The notes beneath the pieces are model-generated. The model was given only the letters and a program-made list of their open reading frames with translations, was not told the origin of the DNA and did no database searches. A stretch of DNA of 12,598 nt, taken from contig JAZRVE010000060.1 in the NCBI GenBank assembly GCA_045598975.1, positions 1-12,598 of the forward strand, read 5' to 3'. The position numbers were made by a program, and so were the translations under genes. This DNA comes from UMGS882 sp045598975. Its GTDB lineage: Bacteria > Bacillota > Clostridia > Oscillospirales > CAG-382. Within the stretch, counting starts at the first letter, position 1. Each line of letters starts with the position of its first letter. Shown piece by piece: positions 6,801 through 12,598 of this stretch.

Positions 6801-7676
6801 ATGGCGGAGAATGAAACTTATACGCTGTCGGAAACGGCGGCGGCAGCGAATACGGACGAAAAAACCTTTACGCAGGCAGAGCTGGAACTGCTGCTTTCGG
6901 AACGGCTCAAACGGGAACGCAAAAACAATGCGAGCCTCGCGGGCATCAAGGTCTTTCTGAAAGACTTAAAAGAAAAGGGGCTGTTGAAGAGCGGCTCCTA
7001 TTCCGAAATGGCTTCCGAGCTTGCCGGGCGGTTTTGCGCGGCACCCGATCCGTACCGGTATCCGGAGGAACCGGACGAGCCGGACGTGTCGGACGCACCG
7101 GAACGGGGCACACCCACGTCGGCGGCGGAGGACGCTCTTGCCGCAGACGCCGCGGCGCCGTCCCTTCACGTACCCCACACGCCGGGGGAGCAGACGAAAC
7201 CGGCGGAGAATCAAAACGACGGCGCAGAGCCGTCGGAGAAAACGGAAACGAGGGAAACGGAACGGAACGTGTCTTCGGAGCAGGCGGGAACGCCGATCCA
7301 TCCGTCCTTTCTGTTCAGCCGCATGACGGTGGACGAGCTGTGCGCGCTTGCCGCCGCGTTCCCGGACAGTCACGTTGTGGAGGACGTCACGTCGGCACCC
7401 TTCCGCGCCTTCTGTGAAGGCAGGAGCGGGGACGCTTCCGACGTGTACGCCGCCTACCTTCGCCTGAAAAGCCAGCTTGCCGGCACCAATACCGCCGCCG
7501 CAGAGAAAAACCGCGGCAGTACCTCGTTCACCGGCGGCACGGCACAGAAGGATTACAGTCTTTCGCTCACAAAGCGGCAGATGGATATCGCAAGGGATTC
7601 CGGTATGTCCTACAAGGAATACGCGGAGCTGCTTGAATCCCTGCCGCGCTCGTCCAGAGCGGAAAGGCTCTGTTAA
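6801..7676 (+). CDS. Capsid assembly scaffolding protein
   Basis: A 291-residue protein of the usual scaffold layout and position, between portal and capsid. Residues 21-45 (FTQAELELLLSERLKRERKN) form the charged helix seen in phage scaffolds, followed by a helix to about 77. Residues 82-166 are low-complexity, rich in Pro, Glu, Ala and Thr, and probably disordered. The C-terminal LTKRQMDIARDSGMSYKEYA (256-275) with the following LLESLP is a helix-turn-helix like the capsid-binding end of scaffolds. AAGGGGG at 6784-6790 lies 10 nt before the ATG. It would template the procapsid shell and then leave or be degraded. There is no recognisable protease gene next to it. The long central linker is the odd part. 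Confidence 0.82.
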   Translation: MAENETYTLSETAAAANTDEKTFTQAELELLLSERLKRERKNNASLAGIKVFLKDLKEKGLLKSGSYSEMASELAGRFCAAPDPYRYPEEPDEPDVSDAPERGTPTSAAEDALAADAAAPSLHVPHTPGEQTKPAENQNDGAEPSEKTETRETERNVSSEQAGTPIHPSFLFSRMTVDELCALAAAFPDSHVVEDVTSAPFRAFCEGRSGDASDVYAAYLRLKSQLAGTNTAAAEKNRGSTSFTGGTAQKDYSLSLTKRQMDIARDSGMSYKEYAELLESLPRSSRAERLC

Positions 7677-7696
7677 CACAGGAAAGAGAGGATCAT

Positions 7697-8344
7697 ATGA
7701 AATTCTTATTCAACGCATCCGGCGCCAACACGCCGCTCATCCGCGATTACGACATCGCGTCGGCCACTTGTATTTACAAAGGGCAGGTGGTCGGCGTCAA
7801 GAACAGCCTGATCGTCTCGGTGCACTCTGCCGACTACGTGGTCGGCGTCGCCGAAGAGGATCACACCGGCACGGCGGATATGCTCAATCCGCGAAATAAC
7901 GGCACCAAGATCCGCGTCAACATGGCGCCCGACGCCGTTTACACGACCGCCGCGCCCAATCAGTACGTCACGACGGGCAGTACCGCCACCAAGATCTGCA
8001 TCAGCGCCCTGAATGTTTCTTCCGGCATGACGTCCGGCAGTCTGGTGCTCGTTTCCAAAGGGAGCGGCTCCACCAACACCGACAAGATCGGCAAGGTGCG
8101 CACCATTTCCGCCTGCTCGGTGGCGGATAACGTCGCGACCGTCACCGTCTCTTCCGGCGGCACGGCGTGCAGCGGGGACGTTTATGCCTACGTTCCGCAT
8201 ATCGGTACCGATATGACGGTCGATCTCGGCGGCATGGGCGTCGTCCAGTACGACAGCTCCTCGACTGTCAAGGCCAAGGTCGTCTTCACCGACGCCGAAA
8301 AGCTCATCCTCGGCGTCAAGCTCAAAACGCCCTACCTCGCCTGA
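7697..8344 (+). CDS. Putative capsid cement/decoration protein
   Basis: A 215-residue protein, Ser/Thr/Gly/Val-rich and predicted mostly beta, placed between scaffold and major capsid genes, where phages often keep cement or decoration proteins. The N-terminal part (IYKGQVVGVKNSLIV, then ADYVVGVAEEDHTG) resembles small capsid-stabilising (DUF2190-like) proteins, but it is longer than those and I am not certain. A second half (about 105-215) has repeated short beta strands. A purine-rich AGAGAGGA (7685-7692) lies 4 nt before the ATG. It starts 20 nt after the scaffold stop and ends 30 nt before the capsid gene, so the three are one transcription unit. It could instead be a minor head protein or part of the shell. 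Confidence 0.55.
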   Translation: MKFLFNASGANTPLIRDYDIASATCIYKGQVVGVKNSLIVSVHSADYVVGVAEEDHTGTADMLNPRNNGTKIRVNMAPDAVYTTAAPNQYVTTGSTATKICISALNVSSGMTSGSLVLVSKGSGSTNTDKIGKVRTISACSVADNVATVTVSSGGTACSGDVYAYVPHIGTDMTVDLGGMGVVQYDSSSTVKAKVVFTDAEKLILGVKLKTPYLA

Positions 8345-8374
8345 CGGACTTACTTAACGGAAAGGAAGACTTCA

Positions 8375-9295
8375 ATGAACGATATTTACACATGGCACAA
8401 CGACCTGTACCCGCTTGTCAAAAAGAGATTTGACCTGCGCTACGCAAAGCGTCTCAACGTTATCGGCAAGGTGGCTGAAATCGTCTGCCAGGACGACATC
8501 GACTACCGTCTGGAAGGCGTCGGCGGCTACGGCGAACTGCCGGTCTACGACGGCACCTCCGTCGCGAGCGCCGATTCCAAGCGCGGCTTCATCACCACCA
8601 TCACCCCCAAGGAGCACGCTCTTCGCGTGACCACCAGCTATAAGAAAGCAAAGATCGACTACTCCGGCGAGGCCGCCAAGATCGGCACCAAGCTCGCCGA
8701 CAGCGCCTATATCACGGTGCTCAACGAGTTTTACCGTCTGTTCGGTTCCGCCTTCACCACCATCGGTGCCGACGGTACCACCTGGGCGAGCACCACGCAC
8801 CCCATCAGCAAAGACCTTACCGACGGTGTCTTTTCCAACCTCATCACCACCGAGCTTTCGGTAGCCGCCATCACCGAGGCACAGGCGAAAGCCTCCCGCT
8901 TCGTTACGCCGGACGGTCTGCCGTTTGCCTGCAACATGGACCTGCTTCTCGTCAGCCCCGAGCTCGAAGCGACGGCAAAGCAGATCTGCGGTCCCTGCGG
9001 CAGTCTCATCCCGACGGGCAACCCCGATCCCAACACGCCCGAACACGCCGCAAACCCGGTTTACGGCATGAAGTACCTCGTTGTCGGCGGCGGCAACGCC
9101 GGCTTTACCGGCAAGCAGTGGGCGATCGCGGATTCCCTCATGCTCTCCGAGGTGCTCAAACTCGTCTACATCACCAAGCCTACCGTCCTCGTTTCTCCGC
9201 AGGACAATCCGCTCATCACCGATTACATCGGCTACGTGGACTTTGCCTTCGGCTTCGGCGATGCAAGACCGATCATTTTCTCCAATCCTTCGTAA
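8375..9295 (+). CDS. Major capsid protein (HK97-fold)
   Basis: A 306-residue shell protein. The N-terminal region (about 10-60), TTSYKKAKIDYSGEAAKIGT, the GTTWASTTHPI segment (about 134-144) and the LLLVSPELEATAKQICGP segment (about 190-207) match the layout of HK97-fold, Mu gpT-like capsids. AAAGGA at 8361-8366 lies 8 nt before the ATG. No N-terminal delta domain is obvious, in keeping with a separate scaffold gene. It ends in a short aromatic/hydrophobic stretch (VDFAFGFGDARPII). A 5-bp hairpin (9296-9300/9308-9312) directly follows the stop, and a strong hairpin at 9325-9347 comes next, as often seen after highly expressed capsid genes. Confidence 0.87.
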   Translation: MNDIYTWHNDLYPLVKKRFDLRYAKRLNVIGKVAEIVCQDDIDYRLEGVGGYGELPVYDGTSVASADSKRGFITTITPKEHALRVTTSYKKAKIDYSGEAAKIGTKLADSAYITVLNEFYRLFGSAFTTIGADGTTWASTTHPISKDLTDGVFSNLITTELSVAAITEAQAKASRFVTPDGLPFACNMDLLLVSPELEATAKQICGPCGSLIPTGNPDPNTPEHAANPVYGMKYLVVGGGNAGFTGKQWAIADSLMLSEVLKLVYITKPTVLVSPQDNPLITDYIGYVDFAFGFGDARPIIFSNPS

Positions 9296-9324
9296 CGCGC
9301 TTTTTCTGCGCGAAACCACATATA

Positions 9325-9347
9325 CCGGGCGGCGATCCGCCGCCCGG
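9325..9347. repeat. Strong GC-rich hairpin after the capsid gene
   Basis: CCGGGCGGCG (9325-9334) pairs perfectly with CGCCGCCCGG (9338-9347) around an ATC loop. No T-run follows, so an intrinsic terminator is not supported. In an 88-nt gap after the capsid gene it may stabilise the upstream mRNA or lower downstream expression. It shares the lead-in ATACCG and a CGGCG-containing stem with the hairpin at 12504-12534. Confidence 0.65.
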
Positions 9348-9383
9348 CATCCGTACGGATATTAAGAAGGAGGGGAAAACCGT

Positions 9384-9989
9384 ATGCATTCCATCACGCT
9401 CGGCACCTTGAAGCAGGAGATCTACAAAGCGCTGGAAATCGACACCGTCAACGGGGATGCGGTCTCGTCGACCGTCGGCGTCAAGGCGGATATGGAAAAT
9501 CGTATCCTTTCGGTCATAAACCGCTGCGTGCGGCGTATCGCCCGGCGCTTTCCGCTGCTCATCAAAACCGTAACGCTTACGGTGACGCAGGAGGATGACA
9601 TCCTGTTCGCCGTGCTTCCCACCGATGCTTTTGAAGTGACAAAGGTATCGGTCGCGGGCAGGGAGCATGCCTTTACGGTACTTGACGGCAAACTGTACGC
9701 GGAAGACGTGGCGGAGGACGACACGCTCTCCGTCGTGTACGGCGCCTTCCCCGCACTCGGCGTCGAAACGGCGCTGACGACGGCGGTCGTCATGCCCGGG
9801 ACGACACTCGACGCACTCATCTTACTTGCGGCGACGGAACTGTGTCCCGTCGACAACACCGAGCTGTACGCCAAACTCATGTCACAGTACAACGGTTTAC
9901 TGTACGAGGATCATCTGCCCGGAAGCCGGAAGGAGCGGATCGGCAACACCTTCTTCCGACCGGGCGCCGGTAAGGGGTGGCGTCTGTGA
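9384..9989 (+). CDS. Putative head-tail adaptor/connector (podoviral tail-tube A-like)
   Basis: A 201-residue protein in the slot used by head-completion or T7 gp11-like adaptor proteins. Residues about 5-60 are helical (LKQEIYKAL, then MENRILSVINRCVRRIARRF), like the helices that bind under the portal. Residues 65-130 look beta-rich, and LDALILLAATELCPV (about 143-157) is a second helix typical of such adaptors. AAGGAGG at 9367-9373 lies 10 nt before the ATG, a strong site. Its stop overlaps the next gene's GTG start by 4 nt, so the adaptor and the nozzle-like protein are coupled, as expected for proteins assembled in sequence below the portal. Similarity is by position and fold pattern only. 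Confidence 0.65.
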   Translation: MHSITLGTLKQEIYKALEIDTVNGDAVSSTVGVKADMENRILSVINRCVRRIARRFPLLIKTVTLTVTQEDDILFAVLPTDAFEVTKVSVAGREHAFTVLDGKLYAEDVAEDDTLSVVYGAFPALGVETALTTAVVMPGTTLDALILLAATELCPVDNTELYAKLMSQYNGLLYEDHLPGSRKERIGNTFFRPGAGKGWRL

Positions 9990-11869
9990 GTACACGTCAG
10001 TATGAGCCGGTGCCGCTTTCGGCGTCGGCACGCCGCTGTGCGCTGTTGTACAGCCCGACGGGCGGTGTCAACTACGGAGCCGACTCTGCCGGCATCGGGG
10101 ACGATCAATCGACCGATCTGCACAATTTCATCTTGAAAAACGGCATTCTCGTCACGCGTAAGGGACTTGTCAGCCGCACGCTTTCCGCGTCGGTCACGGG
10201 AACGCTCCATTCCCGCGGAACGTACCGGGAAGACGTGATCTTACACATCGGCTCGTCACTCGTGCGGTATGACGGTCGGGATTTTTCGGTATTGCTTGAC
10301 GGACTGCCGGACGAGGTGAGCACGCAGGTCGAATACGGCGGCAAGCTGTACGTTTACTGCCATACCCACATCTATTCGGTCGACAGAGAGGGCAACGCCG
10401 TCGAGGAGGTGCCGACGGGGGCACCGTATATGACCGACGTGTCCTCGGACGCCACGGCGTATATGCTCGTCGATCCCTTTGTGCCCAACGTCCTTTCGCC
10501 GTATCTGATGGCGGAGTATGAGGGCATTTCCTATTCGAGCAACACCTTTCGCCTGCCGCTCAACATGGATACTACCCGCGTGTTTGCCGTTTTCATCGGA
10601 GACAGACGTCTGACGGAGGACGAATATACGCTGCTTGAACATAACCGGGTGGAACTGCGCGTCTTCCCGACGGTAAGCAATCCGTTGCGCGTGGTGTACG
10701 CCTCCAATATGGCAAAGCATATCGACGCCTGCACCGACATGATCGGCTGTCGGACGGCGACCGCCTACGGCGGCGGAAACGTTTCCGGCACGAGGGTGTT
10801 CCTGGCGGGCAGTGAGGAAAGCGTCGGCAAATACTTCATGAGCGAGCTTGCCGATCCGCTTCTCTTTCACAAGGACGGCGTCAACGTCATCGGCACGGGC
10901 TCCGAGAATATCACCGCTTTCGCCAAACAGCAGGAATACCTGCTCGTCTTCACCGAGCATACCGTAAGCCGTATGAGCTACAACTATTCAAGCGATCTCG
11001 GTGGGTACTTCTCCTTGAAGATACTCTGCCCGGAAAGGGGCTGTCCGGCACCGGACAGCGTCGCGTCGGCGGATAACCGCACGGTGTTCGTTTCGCACGA
11101 CGGCGTGTATCTTGTGGACAACACCGACGCGTTCGACCGCATGAATGCGGTCGCCCTTTCCGCCAACATCGGCGGCAGTCCCGGCGTGCGCGGCTTCTTA
11201 TCGGAGAGCGCCGACGACGTACGGGCATCGTGTGCCGTGATCGACGGAGGACGCTATCTTCTGCTTGTCGGCACGCATCTGTACGTGTGGGATTTCGGCT
11301 ATAAGCGGTACGTCAGCTCGGCGGACGTCGGCAAGGCGGTGCGGGCGCTGTCGTGGTTCTTCTGCGACGCTCTTCCGGGCGGCGCCCTGCTAAAAGCGGG
11401 AACGGTGACCGGCATTCTCGCAGTCGGGGAAGACGGATATGCCCTGCATACCTTTGAAGATCGTCCGGAGGAGGACGAAGAAGGCGAAGAAAGCGAAGAA
11501 GCCGGAGAAGAAGCCGGAGAAGAAGCCGGAAGCGGCGAAACAGAGAGCGTCTACACGGCGCCGGAATGTGTGTTTTACTCCAAGAATACGGATTTCGGAG
11601 CGCCGCACGTCAAGAAAGCGGTCACGTCGTTCCGCATGACCTGCAAGACGGCATCGGCGGCGAGCGTAACGGTCTCCTTCTACGCGGACGGCGCGTTGTA
11701 CGCTTCGTACACGCGCACGGCGGAGCCGTGTCAGGACGGCAGCGCCGTCCTGGCCGTCCGCCTGCCGAGGCACCTGCTCGAACGGATGCAGTTTTGCGTC
11801 TCGTGCTCTCAGGCTTCCGTCGGGATCTCCGACATCCGCCTTGACTATAAAGAGATCAAGGGCAAATAA
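9986..11869 (+). CDS. Putative podoviral tail nozzle (tail-tube B/gp12-like) protein
   Basis: A 627-residue protein. The start is GTG at 9986, overlapping the previous stop in a GTGA junction; AAGGGG (9972-9977) is 8 nt upstream, which decides against the in-frame GTG at 9977. The opening (GGVNYGADSAGIGDDQSTDL, then NFILKNGILVTRKGLV) matches the N-terminus of large podoviral nozzle proteins. Segments such as KQQEYLLVFTEHTVSRMSY and RTVFVSHDGVYLVD repeat like propeller blades. A Glu/Ala/Gly-rich acidic loop (493-520) separates the main body from a C-terminal beta domain (about 526-627, YTAPECVFYSKNTDFG onward). It should close the DNA channel at the tail tip. No tape measure or long tail-tube gene is seen near it, consistent with a short-tailed virion. 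Confidence 0.72.
   Translation: MSTRQYEPVPLSASARRCALLYSPTGGVNYGADSAGIGDDQSTDLHNFILKNGILVTRKGLVSRTLSASVTGTLHSRGTYREDVILHIGSSLVRYDGRDFSVLLDGLPDEVSTQVEYGGKLYVYCHTHIYSVDREGNAVEEVPTGAPYMTDVSSDATAYMLVDPFVPNVLSPYLMAEYEGISYSSNTFRLPLNMDTTRVFAVFIGDRRLTEDEYTLLEHNRVELRVFPTVSNPLRVVYASNMAKHIDACTDMIGCRTATAYGGGNVSGTRVFLAGSEESVGKYFMSELADPLLFHKDGVNVIGTGSENITAFAKQQEYLLVFTEHTVSRMSYNYSSDLGGYFSLKILCPERGCPAPDSVASADNRTVFVSHDGVYLVDNTDAFDRMNAVALSANIGGSPGVRGFLSESADDVRASCAVIDGGRYLLLVGTHLYVWDFGYKRYVSSADVGKAVRALSWFFCDALPGGALLKAGTVTGILAVGEDGYALHTFEDRPEEDEEGEESEEAGEEAGEEAGSGETESVYTAPECVFYSKNTDFGAPHVKKAVTSFRMTCKTASAASVTVSFYADGALYASYTRTAEPCQDGSAVLAVRLPRHLLERMQFCVSCSQASVGISDIRLDYKEIKGK
11495..11530. repeat. Three perfect 12-bp tandem repeats (EEAG)
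   Basis: GAAGAAGCCGGA occurs three times in a row (11495-11506, 11507-11518, 11519-11530) inside the nozzle-like gene, encoding EEAG three times within an acidic run. The unit is a multiple of three, so copy-number change would keep the frame and alter only loop length. Confidence 0.9.
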
Positions 11870-11912
11870 ACCGAAAACCGGATCGGTATATCAAACAGAA
11901 AGAAGGACAACC

Positions 11913-12482
11913 GTGGCAAATAAATGGAAATATTCCTCTTTGGCGGCAAACGAACGGCTCGACCGTATCCGCGGCGGCGATAAGGACGTCTATGAAAACG
12001 AGATCGCCCGCTCGCTCGACGTGGTGAAGTCCCGCAGGGAATTAGGGCTCGACGTCAGCGAGCAGAAGGACTGGATCGACCGTGTCAGCTACCAGTACAA
12101 CCTGTCGGGTGCCGAAAAGTTAGGGCTTCCGCTTTCGTCGGTCAACGAAACGGGCTATGCCGACAGACTGCTGTCGGAAGGAAAGAGCGCCGGAAAGAGC
12201 GCTGCCTCCGCGGGTTCAAGCGGCGTCATCACGGTAGTGCCGAGCGGCACGGAAAAGTGGACGCAGGCACGGGCATTGCTTGACGAGTTCTACGGCAGGG
12301 TTCAGGCGCTCGAAAAAGAGCGTGCCAATCTTGACGAGTGGCTCGTCAACAACGGCATCGACCGCGACAGCGGCGAAGGGCAGAAGTACAGAAAGCAGTT
12401 TGAGAAGGAAAGCAAGACCAAGCTGGAATCGTACAAGAGCGACTACATGAAAAAGATCGAGGCAATCGGATTCAGATTCTGA
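11913..12482 (+). CDS. Unknown helical phage protein, possible internal virion/tail component
   Basis: A 189-residue protein I do not recognise. The start is GTG at 11913, with AAGGA at 11903-11907, 5 nt upstream; an upstream in-frame TTG at 11841 lies inside the previous gene and has no good site. Residues 1-75 are charged and helical, with DRIRGGDKDVYENEIARSLD and a WIDRVSYQYN motif. A Ser/Ala/Gly-rich linker (about 88-104) follows, then a long charged C-terminal helix (about 113-187), probably coiled coil. It is 43 nt after the nozzle gene and the last gene before the hairpin at 12504. By position it could be an ejection, adaptor or tail-tip protein. Nothing in it shows enzymatic activity. 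Confidence 0.7.
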   Translation: MANKWKYSSLAANERLDRIRGGDKDVYENEIARSLDVVKSRRELGLDVSEQKDWIDRVSYQYNLSGAEKLGLPLSSVNETGYADRLLSEGKSAGKSAASAGSSGVITVVPSGTEKWTQARALLDEFYGRVQALEKERANLDEWLVNNGIDRDSGEGQKYRKQFEKESKTKLESYKSDYMKKIEAIGFRF

Positions 12483-12503
12483 AAGCGTGCCGCTGCACTC
12501 ATA

Positions 12504-12534
12504 CCGCGTGCGGCGGATTGCCCGCCGCACGCGG
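12504..12534. repeat. Perfect 13-bp GC-rich hairpin downstream of the phage genes
   Basis: CCGCGTGCGGCGG (12504-12516) is exactly complementary to 12522-12534, with loop ATTGC. It is followed by AAAAAA, not T, so it is not a standard intrinsic terminator on either strand. It may end or stabilise the structural transcript. Confidence 0.65.
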
Positions 12535-12540
12535 AAAAAA

Positions 12541-12598
12541 CGTCCCCCCCCCGGGCTCGGCGCGGGGGTGCCATTTTGTCCGCCTGGGCGGGGGGCGG
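12541..12598. other. C/G homopolymer-rich contig end of doubtful quality
   Basis: After a run of nine C (12544-12552) the sequence is dominated by G and C runs and ends in GGGGGGCGG. It has no reading frame or site that I can support. It differs from the preceding codon-structured DNA and could be an assembly or sequencing edge artefact. Confidence 0.5.

Larger units (their letters stand above)
3025..12482 (+). mobile_element. Podovirus-like prophage packaging, head and neck module (partial)
   Basis: Ten co-directional genes in phage order: Cys/His small protein, terS, terL, portal, scaffold, cement-like, capsid, adaptor, nozzle-like, unknown helical. No integrase, repressor, replication, holin or endolysin gene is seen in the window, and no att site can be pointed out. 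Left edge: host-like genes end at 2766. Right edge: not in the window. Confidence 0.88.

Noticed and set aside
8372..9319. Long minus-strand reading frame opposite the capsid gene
   Set aside because: It is an antisense shadow of an intact capsid gene and has no ribosome site I could support.
9325..9347. Intrinsic terminator after the capsid gene
   Set aside because: There is no T-run after the stem on either strand, so it is reported only as a hairpin.
9977..9985. GTG at 9977 as the start of the nozzle-like gene
   Set aside because: The AAGGGG ribosome site (9972-9977) would overlap the start; GTG at 9986 has 8-nt spacing and the typical GTGA overlap.
11495..11530. CRISPR or regulatory iteron from the 12-bp repeats
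   Set aside because: The units are direct, contiguous, in-frame and inside a coding region, without spacers.
11841..11912. TTG at 11841 as start of the last gene
   Set aside because: It lies inside the previous gene with no ribosome site; GTG at 11913 has AAGGA 5 nt upstream and gives a plausible N-terminus.

Overview
The window looks like a GC-rich Firmicute of the class Clostridia, probably an Oscillospiraceae-type gut bacterium or a metagenome-derived genome of one. The reasons are a DUF4364 gene overlapping a Toprim/DUF4093 gene (a clostridial pair), Gram-positive LexA (DinR-type) boxes and AAAGGA/AAGGAGG ribosome binding sites. Every gene I can support lies on the + strand. Family assignments come from recognising the translated sequences, not from a database search.

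Region 1 (1-2766) is host chromosome. It holds a 16-bp inverted repeat, an extended -10 sigma-A promoter, and three close genes: a CNNM/CBS/CorC_HlyC membrane protein, a DUF4364 winged-helix protein, and a small Toprim protein that overlaps the DUF4364 gene by 4 nt.

Region 2 (2767-3024) is the most notable stretch. It has two perfect LexA boxes (GAAC-N4-GTTC at 2813-2824 and 2953-2964). Between them are a textbook sigma-A promoter (TTGACA-17-TATAAT, also with a TG extended -10) and a terminator-like hairpin about 45 nt downstream of the expected start. The layout suggests a DNA-damage-controlled switch that may also make a short (~70 nt) RNA or an attenuated leader.

Region 3 (3025-12482) is the head and neck module of a podovirus-like prophage, in packaging-to-tail order: a small Cys/His zinc-binding protein, small terminase, large terminase, portal, scaffold, putative cement protein, HK97-type major capsid protein, head-tail adaptor, a large putative tail nozzle protein, and an unknown helical protein. 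There is no integrase, repressor, replication or lysis gene in the window, so the structural genes follow the host genes directly, separated only by the LexA-box region. This may be one edge of an unusually oriented prophage, a remnant, or a domesticated particle locus. The window cannot separate these.

Region 4 (12483-12598) holds a perfect 13-bp hairpin, then a C/G homopolymer-rich end that looks like a contig edge of doubtful quality.
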